Source: Bacteroidota bacterium (GTDB lineage: Bacteria > Bacteroidota > Bacteroidia > Flavobacteriales > Flavobacteriaceae). Taken from it: 64,000 bases of DNA. The first letter of the stretch is position 1, and each line of letters begins with the position of its first letter. A program made the position numbers and the translations under genes. Below the pieces are notes generated by a model. It saw nothing but the letters and a program-made list of their open reading frames with translations, was not told the DNA's origin and made no database searches. Shown piece after piece: positions 42,370-50,980 of the stretch. Where the stretch lies: positions 1 through 64,000 of the forward strand of contig CANFJB010000010.1 of NCBI GenBank assembly GCA_947447375.1, read 5' to 3'.

Positions 42370-43685
42370 AATTGTATGGCTATTTGTAAGCTGTTTTTTG
42401 TATTAGTATCAATTTTATATCTTTCGTCTTGGCGAATTCCAATTACCCAAACAATATCCTCATTTGAATATAAAATCCACGTATTTTCTTTTTGCAAAAG
42501 CGACAATTTCTCATCTTTGAAAAGTTTGCTCACTTTTTTTGATTTTCCATCCATCCCTAAAGGCTGAAAAACGGCACCTTCTTCGTATTTTTTTAACGAT
42601 AATGGAAATTTCAACTTATCTGCATCTACAAATATAAAGGAATTATCAGTATTTGAATGGAAATTTTGATTTGAAATAGTAAGTTTTATAGGATATTTAA
42701 CTTCTATTTGATTTTCCTCAATGTAATAAACTTCTGAAGATTCCTTTTCAACAATTGGTGCTAAAACCAAGGTATTTCTGTCTTTTAACAGTCTGAAATG
42801 TTTTGAAAACACTTGTTTCCCCGATTGGGAATCGACCAATTCATAAATATCATCCCAAGCAGAAAAGCCATAATCTTTTAACCATTGGTACAAATAAGAT
42901 TTATAATTAGGTAGTATTTTTAGTTTATCGATGTTGTAATGGATTTCATCTTTTGTTTCAATTGCCACTTGCTGATAAATCATAATCGTCGCATCTTCAA
43001 CCATTACTTGTGCTTCATTCAAATATTTTTGTGTGTTTTGAAAAGAAGTTAAAAAACTTGGATTCAATTCCTTTAAAATAGGAACTAAATCGTGGCGAAC
43101 TTTATTTCTTAAATATTTATCAGATGAATTACTACTGTCTTCGCGCCACTGTATAGCATTTGCAGCAGCATAATTAGAAATTTCCTCACGGCTAAAAGCC
43201 AATAAAGGGCGAATAACGGATTCATTTTGAGCAGGAATTCCAATAAAACCGTCCAATCCTGAACCACGAATGAGATGAATTAGAAACGTTTCAATGTTGT
43301 CATCAGCGTGATGGGCGGTTAAAATATAATCGAAATTCTCATTTTCAAGCAATTCATAAAACCAATTGTATCTTAATTCTCGCGCTGCAACTTGGGTGGA
43401 AAGTTTATAATCGATGGCAAAAGATTGAGTGTCAAATTGGGTGGTAAAAACGGGAATATCATTTGCTTCAGCATAATTTTGAACATATAACTGGTCTTCA
43501 AAACTCTCCTTTCCACGCAATTGAAAATTACAATGCGCTAAAGAGATATCAAAATTCAATGTGCTAAATAAATGCGCCATCACCATACTGTCCAAGCCAC
43601 CACTTGTTGCCAATAATAGCTTTTTTCCGAATAAATACCGAAAATTATTGGTTAAATGGGATTGGAATTTTTCAATCATATTCAA
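42366..43685 (-). CDS. tilS: tRNA(Ile)-lysidine synthase
   Basis: A 439-residue PP-loop ATPase that converts C34 of the tRNA-Ile CAU anticodon to lysidine so that it reads AUA. The PP-loop SGGLDSM (28-34), the following LAHCNFQLRGKES, and LTAHHADDNIETFLIHLIRGSGLDG are characteristic. The C-terminal substrate-binding domain ends GIRQDERYKI. It lies between pabB and the DsbD gene on the same strand, probably in one transcript. Confidence 0.94.
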   Translation of the reverse strand: MNMIEKFQSHLTNNFRYLFGKKLLLATSGGLDSMVMAHLFSTLNFDISLAHCNFQLRGKESFEDQLYVQNYAEANDIPVFTTQFDTQSFAIDYKLSTQVAARELRYNWFYELLENENFDYILTAHHADDNIETFLIHLIRGSGLDGFIGIPAQNESVIRPLLAFSREEISNYAAANAIQWREDSSNSSDKYLRNKVRHDLVPILKELNPSFLTSFQNTQKYLNEAQVMVEDATIMIYQQVAIETKDEIHYNIDKLKILPNYKSYLYQWLKDYGFSAWDDIYELVDSQSGKQVFSKHFRLLKDRNTLVLAPIVEKESSEVYYIEENQIEVKYPIKLTISNQNFHSNTDNSFIFVDADKLKFPLSLKKYEEGAVFQPLGMDGKSKKVSKLFKDEKLSLLQKENTWILYSNEDIVWVIGIRQDERYKIDTNTKNSLQIAIQL

Positions 43686-43725
43686 AAATAGTTATTTTAA
43701 ATAGAGGAATAAAGTAAAATTGAAA

Positions 43726-45015
43726 CTAATTGCAATTCAATACTTTAATCATAGCCTTGGCTTTCAACAGGCATTCTTCATATTCAGATTCTGGGATTGA
43801 TAAAGCGGTGATTGCACTTCCAACAGAAAAGGAAACATAATTGTTTGTACTATTGTATAAAATACTTCGAATAACAACATTAAAATCGAAATCGCTATTT
43901 GGGGTAAAATAACCAACGCTCCCACTATACAATCCGCGTTTGGTTTCTTCTAATTCTTCAATGATATTCATTGCTGAAATTTTAGGAGCTCCAGTCATGC
44001 TTCCCATTGGAAATGAATTCTTAATTACATCTAATGCAGAATATTGATCATTAACAATTGAAGTTATAGTTGAAATCATTTGGTGCACTTGTAAGAAGGA
44101 ATAAATGCCACATAACTCTTCTACTTCTACCGAACCTTTTTTGGCAGTTCGAGACAAATCGTTTCTCACCAAATCGGTTATCATAATATTCTCGGTACGT
44201 TCTTTTGGATCTGAAGCTAGATTGTTTTTTGAAATTTCATCTTCATTATTATCTAAATAACGCTTTGAAGTTCCTTTAATTGGCTGAGAAATAATTTTAT
44301 TTCCTTCCTTTTTCAAATATCGTTCTGGAGTTGCAGAAAGTAAATAATGGTTGTTATTCTTTAAAAAAGTAGCAAATGGAGGTTTTGAAATATCATTTAA
44401 TAAAAAATATTTATCAAGCGGATTAATGTCTGTTTCGGCATAAAATTCCATACAAAAATTGGCTTCGTAAATATCGCCTTTGTTAATGTATTCAAGCATT
44501 TTGGTTACTTTTTCAAGATAAAAATCTTTAGAAATACGTTGTTGAATTTCAATTGGATTTGAATTTCTAATTGTTGGAATATCAATTTCAAGAATTAATT
44601 CAAAGTCTTCTTCCACTTCATCGTCACACATGTTTAGATATTGAATTTCTAGCTTATTATTTTTCAATAAAAACAACTTCTTAGGTTGAAAGAAAAACAA
44701 ATCAGGGAATTGCAATCCATCAAAATTTGACGAGTTTAATTCTTCGGTATCGTTTTTTAAATCATACGACAAATAACCAAAAATCCAGTCTTTTGATGTT
44801 TGTTGGTATTGCTTTAAATCTTCAAAACCATTGTGATAATCGGTATTTATTGAGGTGAACGCATCAACAGCAAGAATACAATCGAAATTTGAGTATTTCT
44901 GAGGATAATCATTACTATCTAAAAAAACAACTTCTCGGAATTGTTGCGCCCAAGTTAAAAGTTGTGATTTAAACAACGAAGTATCGGAAATTTCCTTGTG
45001 AATTGAAGTTCTCAA
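43726..45015 (-). CDS. pabB: Aminodeoxychorismate synthase component I
   Basis: A 429-residue chorismate-utilising enzyme. PIKGTSKRY carries the active-site lysine typical of PabB rather than the Ala of anthranilate synthase. DLVRNDLSRTAKKGSVEV, FLQVHQMISTI, PMGSMTGAPKISAM and RGLYSGSVGYF complete the chorismate-binding fold. It makes 4-amino-4-deoxychorismate for folate from chorismate with a glutamine amidotransferase subunit encoded elsewhere. First gene of the pabB-tilS-dsbD-like run. Confidence 0.88.
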   Translation of the reverse strand: MRTSIHKEISDTSLFKSQLLTWAQQFREVVFLDSNDYPQKYSNFDCILAVDAFTSINTDYHNGFEDLKQYQQTSKDWIFGYLSYDLKNDTEELNSSNFDGLQFPDLFFFQPKKLFLLKNNKLEIQYLNMCDDEVEEDFELILEIDIPTIRNSNPIEIQQRISKDFYLEKVTKMLEYINKGDIYEANFCMEFYAETDINPLDKYFLLNDISKPPFATFLKNNNHYLLSATPERYLKKEGNKIISQPIKGTSKRYLDNNEDEISKNNLASDPKERTENIMITDLVRNDLSRTAKKGSVEVEELCGIYSFLQVHQMISTITSIVNDQYSALDVIKNSFPMGSMTGAPKISAMNIIEELEETKRGLYSGSVGYFTPNSDFDFNVVIRSILYNSTNNYVSFSVGSAITALSIPESEYEECLLKAKAMIKVLNCN

Positions 45016-45090
45016 ATTATTAATTTATTAGTACAAAAATAGGTAAATTATGGGAATTAAAATTAGACTATTTGATTGATATCGGACACA

Positions 45091-45120
45091 AAAAAAGCTC
45101 CGAATTTCTTCGAAGCTTTT
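45091..45120 (-). terminator. Terminator of the tRNA-His transcript
   Basis: AAAAAAGCTCCGAA and TTCGAAGCTTTT form a hairpin with one bulge. On the minus strand a T-run follows. It begins 10 bases after the 3' end of the tRNA. Confidence 0.7.
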
Positions 45121-45129
45121 GCATTTCTG

Positions 45130-45204
45130 GGTGGCTGACCGGGTTCGAACCGGCGACCCTCGGCACCACAAACCAATACTCTAACCAGCTGAGCTACAAC
45201 CACC
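45130..45204 (-). tRNA. tRNA-His (anticodon GTG)
   Basis: On the minus strand a full cloverleaf folds. The acceptor stem has an extra encoded G at -1 paired with C73, the hallmark of tRNA-His. The D arm is GCTCAGCTGGTTAGAGT. The anticodon stem TTGGT/GCCGA carries loop TTGTGGT. The T arm is GCCGG-TTCGAAC-CCGGT. The CCA end is not encoded (CAG follows), so it must be added enzymatically. Confidence 0.96.
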
Positions 45205-45266
45205 ATTTTTAACGAGTGCAAATATAAGTCAAAGTTTTTTGTTTTGCAAAGTAAAAAAATAAATAA

Positions 45267-45983
45267 TTATATCAAATCACCTAAGCTATTGACAGCCAAA
45301 TACCTTTCAACGGTAAAACCTTCTGCATATTCTGTTCCAACTAACCTTCCTAATTCGCGAGAACGATTGTGGATGCTATCTAAAAAGTTTTTGGTAGCAA
45401 TTGGCGTAACAGGTTCGTTTGAATTTGGGTTGAAAAACTGAGAACTATAAGCTAAAATAGCTGCTTCTTTTTTATCAATAAAATTAGAAATATCAACCAC
45501 AAAATCAGGCTCAATATTCTTCCATTGAATATAATGATAAACTAATTTTGGTCGCCAAGCCTCTTGCGGAAGGTTGTTGCTTAATGTTTTTATTTTTACT
45601 AAACCAGATAAGAAACAGGCGTCAGAAACTAACTTACTCCCTTTTGCATGATCAATATGACGGTCGTCAATAGCATTACAAATCACTATTTCTGGCTGGT
45701 ATTTTCTAATCATTTCAATGACTTTCAGTTGGTGATTTTCATCATTTACAAAAAAACCATCACGCATATCTAAGTTTTCACGAACAGCAATTCCAAGGAT
45801 TTTAGAAGCTGCTTCCGATTCACTATTTCTAATTTCAACAGAACCTCTTGTGCCCAATTCCCCTCGAGTTAAATCGATAATTCCCACTTTTTTACCGAGA
45901 GAAATTTCTTTAGCCAAAGTGCCTGAACAACCTAATTCAACATCGTCAGGATGAGCGCCAAAGGCAAGTATATCTAATTTCAT
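45267..45983 (-). CDS. bshB1: Bacillithiol biosynthesis deacetylase BshB1
   Basis: A 238-residue LmbE/PIG-L zinc deacetylase that removes acetate from N-acetylglucosaminyl-malate in bacillithiol synthesis. The motif GAHPDDVELGCSGT holds the metal-binding His and Asp-Asp. IDDRHIDHAKGS carries the third ligand region, and LTRGELGTRGS is typical of BshB1. Its start overlaps the stop of the isochorismate synthase gene by 4 bases. The host therefore probably uses bacillithiol as its low-molecular-weight thiol. Confidence 0.92.
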   Translation of the reverse strand: MKLDILAFGAHPDDVELGCSGTLAKEISLGKKVGIIDLTRGELGTRGSVEIRNSESEAASKILGIAVRENLDMRDGFFVNDENHQLKVIEMIRKYQPEIVICNAIDDRHIDHAKGSKLVSDACFLSGLVKIKTLSNNLPQEAWRPKLVYHYIQWKNIEPDFVVDISNFIDKKEAAILAYSSQFFNPNSNEPVTPIATKNFLDSIHNRSRELGRLVGTEYAEGFTVERYLAVNSLGDLI

Positions 45984-47044
45984 AGTATTATATATTTTAA
46001 AGTCATTGCTTTATTTACTGTTTCAAACCATTCGTTTTCTGGGATGCTGTCTTTTGTAATTCCGCATCCTATATATAAAGTGGCTTTATTTATTTCACTG
46101 TAATTCTGGATTTGCATGCTCCGTAAATTTACATATAAATCAGTTTCAGAATTGTCATTGTAATTTATTTCACCTAAAAAACCAGCGTAAAATTCACGAT
46201 TATAACCTTCATTGTTAAAGATAAAATCGATTGCATTTTGTTTTGGCAAACCACCAACTGCAGGTGTAGGATGTAAAAGTAACACTAATTCCTTCAGATT
46301 AGTAGTTTTATCTATTAAACCTTGAATAGCTGTTTTTAGATGCAATAAATTTCCCGCTTTTATTGTTTTTGGATTTGAAATTTGAATTTCTGAAACCAAT
46401 TTACCAATTATTTCAACAATATAATCGGTCACAAATTGCTGTTCTTCTTTTTCTTTGTTTTGCCAAAGTACCTCTTCACTACCTTTATACAATTGCGTTC
46501 CCGCCAGAGCAACCGTTTGGAATTGATTGCCTTTTACTTTCAATAATGTCTCAGGAGTTGCCCCCATCCATAAGCCAATTTCTGGGTGAAACCAGCAGTA
46601 ATTAAAAGCCGAAGGATAACTACTTGCTAACTTTATATAAAGCGAAATTAAATCAAAATTAGGTAAATCAACGATTTCATTTCTAGACAATACCACTTTT
46701 GAAAAAGTACCCTTTTCAATTTCTTGAATTGCTTTGGATACGATATTTTCGAAATTATTTTTGGCAACCTCATTTGAATCAGATTCAACTTTAGAACTAA
46801 TTTGGAAAAATTCAGGTTGAAAATGAGCAACAATCTCTTCGGAATTATCTTTAGGAATTAAAATCTTTTTATTTGCATCAAATGAAGAAAAAATAAAACC
46901 CGATTCTGATAAATCGTCACTAAAAGTTAGTTTTCCGTCATTTTGAAAAAGGCCATTAATTATTTCAGAGTTGGGCTTTTTATAAATAACAAAGGGTAAA
47001 TTCTTTTGAAAATGCTGTTTTACTTTATTAAAAAAATCAGTCAT
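45980..47044 (-). CDS. menF: Isochorismate synthase
   Basis: A 354-residue chorismate-binding enzyme. FSKVVLSRNEIVDL, FHPEIGLWMGATPETLL, VALAGTQ, HLKTAIQGLI and PTPAVGGLPKQNAIDFI match the MenF/EntC/DhbC group rather than PabB or TrpE. In a menaquinone-using flavobacterium the role is most likely the first step of menaquinone synthesis. The next gene upstream in the transcript is a hotdog thioesterase that could serve the DHNA-CoA hydrolysis step, which supports this. Confidence 0.88.
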   Translation of the reverse strand: MTDFFNKVKQHFQKNLPFVIYKKPNSEIINGLFQNDGKLTFSDDLSESGFIFSSFDANKKILIPKDNSEEIVAHFQPEFFQISSKVESDSNEVAKNNFENIVSKAIQEIEKGTFSKVVLSRNEIVDLPNFDLISLYIKLASSYPSAFNYCWFHPEIGLWMGATPETLLKVKGNQFQTVALAGTQLYKGSEEVLWQNKEKEEQQFVTDYIVEIIGKLVSEIQISNPKTIKAGNLLHLKTAIQGLIDKTTNLKELVLLLHPTPAVGGLPKQNAIDFIFNNEGYNREFYAGFLGEINYNDNSETDLYVNLRSMQIQNYSEINKATLYIGCGITKDSIPENEWFETVNKAMTLKYIIL

Positions 47045-47050
47045 TATTGG

Positions 47051-47488
47051 TTATTTATTGTTTCTTACTTTTTTTGGCAAAACCATATTAGTAAGTTTAC
47101 AAATAGAGATCATTTTTCCAGCCTCATCAGTAATTTTTATTTCCCATAAATGGATGGAACGCCCTTGGTGAATAATCCTTGCAGTGCCGTAAACAAAGCC
47201 ATCTCTTTTACTTTTTAGATGATTTGCAGAAATTTCAATACCTCGAACTTCACTCAATTCAGGGTTAATAAACATCATGGAAGCTGCAGATCCTACACTT
47301 TCGGCTAATGCAACAGTTGCGCCTCCATGTAAAAGCCCCATTGGTTGATGAACTCTAGGATTTACAGGCATTTTCGCTACTAAAAAACCCTCTCCTGCAT
47401 CTATAAATTCCATTTCCAAAGTTTCCATCAATGTGTTTTTTGAAAAGTCATTACAAATTGAAATTATTCTATCTTTATCGAAAGTCAT
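47051..47488 (-). CDS. Hotdog-fold thioesterase (PaaI/DHNA-CoA type)
   Basis: About 145 residues from the ATG at 47488. An upstream in-frame ATG at 47524 adds an unconserved-looking tail. RVHQPMGLLHGGATVALAESVGSAAS is the family signature with its catalytic Glu. RGIEISANHLKSKRDGFVYGTARIIHQG completes the fold. It lies 6 bases upstream of menF, so hydrolysis of 1,4-dihydroxy-2-naphthoyl-CoA in menaquinone synthesis is the inferred role. The phenylacetate pathway role is less likely here. Confidence 0.8.
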   Translation of the reverse strand: MTFDKDRIISICNDFSKNTLMETLEMEFIDAGEGFLVAKMPVNPRVHQPMGLLHGGATVALAESVGSAASMMFINPELSEVRGIEISANHLKSKRDGFVYGTARIIHQGRSIHLWEIKITDEAGKMISICKLTNMVLPKKVRNNK

Positions 47489-47655
47489 TTTTTTTTGTAA
47501 AAATAACACATTATTGGTAGACAATAAAATAATTATGATTTAGATTAGAAATGTTTAGTTTTAGTTTAAACTAAATTGATTATTTTTTCGTTATTACTAT
47601 CCTAGTGGAATAAATATTTATAAAATATCCTTATTTTTACAAAAATTCTTAAACA

Positions 47656-49209
47656 ATGCGCAAAATTCTATTTTTACTTTTATCGGGAATATTGTTATCA
47701 ATGACATCTTGTAGAAAAGATTTTGCATTTGAACCCAGCAATGGTGAATTGGGTTTTTCTAAAGACACTGTTTATTTAGACACCGTTTTTACTAACATAG
47801 GATCAAGTACTTACACTTTAAAAGTATACAACAAAAGTAATAAAGACATCTTAATTCCAAAAATCCAATTAGGAAAAGGCGCACAGTCTAAATACCGAAT
47901 GACCATTGATGGAATGCAAGGCGAAAATGGGAAAATATTTAATAATGTAGAATTATTAGCAAAAGACAGCATGTATGTTTTTATTGAAACAACCGCTGGA
48001 ATTGCTGATGCCAACCCCACCGATTTTTTATATACCGATCAAATTCAATTTGGTTTAGGAACCGCATTACAGAAGGTAGAATTGGTCACACTGATTCAGG
48101 ACGCTATATTTTTATACCCACAAAAATACGTTGATGCTACAACTGGCGCGGTTAGTTACGAATCATTAACATTTGGTCAAGATCAAATTTACGGGTTTAT
48201 TTTGGATCATAATGAGCATAACGATGAATACCATTGGACAAATTCCAAACCCTATGTAATATATGGTTATGCCGGAATTCCGAATGGTGAAACGCTCAAT
48301 ATTGATTCAGGAGCGCGAATTCATTTTCATGCCAATTCTGGAATAATTGTGGGAAATGGCGGGACAATAAAAATCAATGGGCAACAATCAACTACTGCAG
48401 CGCTTGAAAAAGAAGTTGTTTTTGAAGGGGATCGATTAGAACCAGGATTTTCGGATGTTCCTGGACAATGGGGATTAATTTGGTTGAGCCAAGGAAGCGT
48501 GAATAATCAAATTAACCACCTAACCTTAAAAAATGCAACTGTAGGAATATTTGTTGGCGATGTTTTAAATGCTGCTAATCCAACATTAAAAATTGATAAT
48601 ACACAAATTTATAATTGTTCAAATATTGGTTTGTTTTCAAGAAGTGCAAAAATTGAGGGAACCAATTTGGTAATCAATTCTGCTGGTCAAGCGAGTTTGG
48701 CGTGTACAGAAGGAGGTTCCTATTTGTTTAAACATTGTACTTTTAATAACAACTGGCAAAGTTCAAAACAAGTGGCGGTTTTATTGAGTAATTATCAAAA
48801 TATCAATGATGTTATTACTCCCAAAGCCTTATATCAAGCAGAATTTGACAATTGTATTATCTATGGCTCAAACCAAATCGAACTGTCATTGGACAAAAAA
48901 GATGCAGCTGCATTTAACTATAAATTCAATAATTGCCTGATAAAATTCAATAATACAAATAATCAATATACTTCAAATCCGTTGTATTTGTTTGATACAG
49001 ACGCTACACATTACACGAATATCATTAGAAATCAAGATCCTAAATTTCAGAATGCAAATAAGAATAAGTTGAATATAAATAACACTTCCCCAGCTTTCGC
49101 AAATGGTAATGCTGCCTATTTAATTGTGAAAGATATTTTAGGAAATACTAGAAGTTTGCCGCCAGATTTAGGAGCTTATAAAAACGCCCCTTTTCCAATA
49201 GTGCCCTAA
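47656..49209 (+). CDS. Exported lipoprotein with beta-helix-like region
   Basis: A 517-residue protein with lipobox LLSMTSC (Cys19). Residues ~30-150 form an Ig-like domain (SKDTVYLDTVFTNIGSSTYTLKVYN). Residues ~210-460 look like a right-handed parallel beta-helix (GARIHFHANSGIIVGNGGTIKIN, LTLKNATVGIFVGDV, CTFNNNWQSSKQVAVLLSN). No enzymatic residues are recognised. It is probably a surface or periplasmic structural or adhesin-like protein conserved in Flavobacteria. It is tail-to-tail with the S4 gene, overlapping by 4 bases. Confidence 0.75.
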   Translation: MRKILFLLLSGILLSMTSCRKDFAFEPSNGELGFSKDTVYLDTVFTNIGSSTYTLKVYNKSNKDILIPKIQLGKGAQSKYRMTIDGMQGENGKIFNNVELLAKDSMYVFIETTAGIADANPTDFLYTDQIQFGLGTALQKVELVTLIQDAIFLYPQKYVDATTGAVSYESLTFGQDQIYGFILDHNEHNDEYHWTNSKPYVIYGYAGIPNGETLNIDSGARIHFHANSGIIVGNGGTIKINGQQSTTAALEKEVVFEGDRLEPGFSDVPGQWGLIWLSQGSVNNQINHLTLKNATVGIFVGDVLNAANPTLKIDNTQIYNCSNIGLFSRSAKIEGTNLVINSAGQASLACTEGGSYLFKHCTFNNNWQSSKQVAVLLSNYQNINDVITPKALYQAEFDNCIIYGSNQIELSLDKKDAAAFNYKFNNCLIKFNNTNNQYTSNPLYLFDTDATHYTNIIRNQDPKFQNANKNKLNINNTSPAFANGNAAYLIVKDILGNTRSLPPDLGAYKNAPFPIVP

Positions 49210-49580
49210 ATTTCTATTTCATTACCAAAATCTTCTAGGTCTCTTCGATCCTTTTTTGTAGGACGCCCATCACCTGTTTTCCTGTAATGCTCTTTAGATA
49301 ATTTCAATAATTCTAAGTGTTGGAAAGCTTCAATTGGTGTTTCATTTTTTCTGTAGATATCAACTAATTTAGCGGCAACACGATTAGCAGGAATATCCAA
49401 AACAACTATAATTTGCGTAATTTGATCTTTTCTGAAAGTAATTTTATCGGTTGGAAACACCTCTTTTGAAGGTTTTGCGATAATTCCATTAACCGTAATA
49501 TGATTTTTTTTACAAGCTTCTGTAACCATATTTCGGGTTTTATAATACCTCACACACCATAAAAATTTATCTACTCTCAT
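49206..49580 (-). CDS. S4-domain RNA-binding protein, Hsp15-like
   Basis: A 124-residue protein opening with the S4 domain (MRVDKFLWCVRYYKTRNMVTEACKKNH split over the first 30 residues, then VNGIIAKPSKEVFPTDKI). A basic C-terminal tail (RKTGDGRPTKKDRRDLEDF) follows, as in Hsp15. E. coli Hsp15 binds free 50S subunits carrying nascent chains and rescues stalled ribosomes. Its stop lies inside the last codons of the convergent lipoprotein gene. Confidence 0.88.
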   Translation of the reverse strand: MRVDKFLWCVRYYKTRNMVTEACKKNHITVNGIIAKPSKEVFPTDKITFRKDQITQIIVVLDIPANRVAAKLVDIYRKNETPIEAFQHLELLKLSKEHYRKTGDGRPTKKDRRDLEDFGNEIEI

Positions 49581-49659
49581 AATTTTTTTCTAAAATAGAA
49601 GTTAAATTGAATGCAAAAATAAATCAATATTGTATCTTGCGCTCTTAAAATTAATAAAA

Positions 49660-50736
49660 ATGAATAAATATTTAAAATTAGCTTTAATTTTTGTTTTTGG
49701 ACTAACATTAATAGGGTTAACTATGGTTTCATGCACTAAGAATGAAACACCTAATTATAGTGTTACACTTAAAGAGTATCCTGTTCAATATGCAGCTGAC
49801 TTAGATTCAATAGACAAATATTTGAATACCCATTATATTTCTTCAGTTGATGCAGATTTCAATATTACATTCGCTAAAATTCCTGCTGGCGGCACACAAC
49901 AATCTATTAGAGCGCAACAAACTTACCCTTTACAATACAAAATGGTTCAAAACGACACTCACGGTGTTAACTATAAAGTTTATTATTTAAAATTAAGAGA
50001 AGGAACCAACGAAAGTACATCAGCTGTCGATTCAGTTTATGTTTCCTATAAAGGAAGTTTATTAACTGATGCACAATTTGATTATTCTGAAACACCAATT
50101 TGGTTTCAATTAGAATCTGTTGTAGCTGGTTGGGGTGAGATTATACCTTTATTCAAAACCGGAACCTTTGATACTGCTCCTGGACCAAATCCGAGTACTT
50201 TTACAAATTTTGGGGCTGGAGTTATGTTTTTACCATCTGGATTGGCTTATTATGAACAAATGCCATCTTCACTTATTCCTTCTTATTCTCCACTAATTTT
50301 TAGTTTTAAATTGAAAAGTCAGAAAAGCCGAGACCACGATAGGGATGGGATTTTGTCTAAATTCGAAGTAAATCCTTCTATTGCTAATCAAAAACCAAAA
50401 GACTATGATAGTGATGGAGATGGAACTCCAAATTTTTACGATATTGATGATGATGGAGATCATTTTATGACTAAGATAGAAACAAAAAGACCTTATTTAA
50501 CTTCTATTGTAAATGGTCAAACTGTTTTAACACCAAACGGTTATTATCCTTTTGATGGAGCTGCAGTTGACAATCCATTAACGCCAAATATTGATGAACG
50601 ACAAGGGATACCTAGAAAATATACTGGACCAAATAATCCTACTAGCGGTTTACCAACTCCATTGCCGGCAGATTATACTGACCCAACAAGATTAAGAAGA
50701 TATCTAGATCCTACTTCTTTCCCACCTTTTGAATAA
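49660..50736 (+). CDS. FKBP-type isomerase lipoprotein with Asp-rich calcium-binding repeats
   Basis: About 358 residues from ATG 49660. The lipoprotein signal ends MVSC. Residues ~100-250 are an FKBP domain (VDSVYVSYKGSLLTDAQFD, GVMFLPSGLAYY, SLIPSYSPLIFSFKL). Next come thrombospondin type 3-like, Asp-rich stretches DHDRDGILSKFE and DYDSDGDGTPNFYDIDDDGD. The C-terminal ~80 residues are Pro/Asn-rich. It probably folds envelope or exported proteins. It resembles the FKBP lipoproteins linked with gliding and T9SS in Flavobacteria, but a specific Gld name is not justified. Confidence 0.82.
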   Translation: MNKYLKLALIFVFGLTLIGLTMVSCTKNETPNYSVTLKEYPVQYAADLDSIDKYLNTHYISSVDADFNITFAKIPAGGTQQSIRAQQTYPLQYKMVQNDTHGVNYKVYYLKLREGTNESTSAVDSVYVSYKGSLLTDAQFDYSETPIWFQLESVVAGWGEIIPLFKTGTFDTAPGPNPSTFTNFGAGVMFLPSGLAYYEQMPSSLIPSYSPLIFSFKLKSQKSRDHDRDGILSKFEVNPSIANQKPKDYDSDGDGTPNFYDIDDDGDHFMTKIETKRPYLTSIVNGQTVLTPNGYYPFDGAAVDNPLTPNIDERQGIPRKYTGPNNPTSGLPTPLPADYTDPTRLRRYLDPTSFPPFE

Positions 50737-50755
50737 GATTTTAAATTCTATATAT

Positions 50756-50782
50756 AATGCCCGTTAAAAATTGACGGGCATT
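50756..50782 (+). terminator. Terminator after the FKBP lipoprotein gene
   Basis: AATGCCCGT (50756-50764) and ACGGGCATT (50774-50782) pair perfectly, followed by a run of T. Confidence 0.85.
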
Positions 50783-50980
50783 TTTTTTTAAATAAATCAA
50801 AGAAAAATTTCTTAGCAAATAGCATTAAAATTAATGATTCTGTACAATTTTATCCCTACATTAGTATTATAAATAACATTGAAAAACCTAATTTTGAATT
50901 ATCAATTAAAAAATGAGGATTCTATAATTCTTTATTTGGTAATTTGATGTTACAAAAATTAATGAATTAAAATAAAATGT

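Noticed and set aside
45130..45204. tRNA-His as the attachment site of the mobile element
   Set aside because: It is 40 kb from the integrase, with intact housekeeping genes on both sides and no repeated tRNA end nearby.
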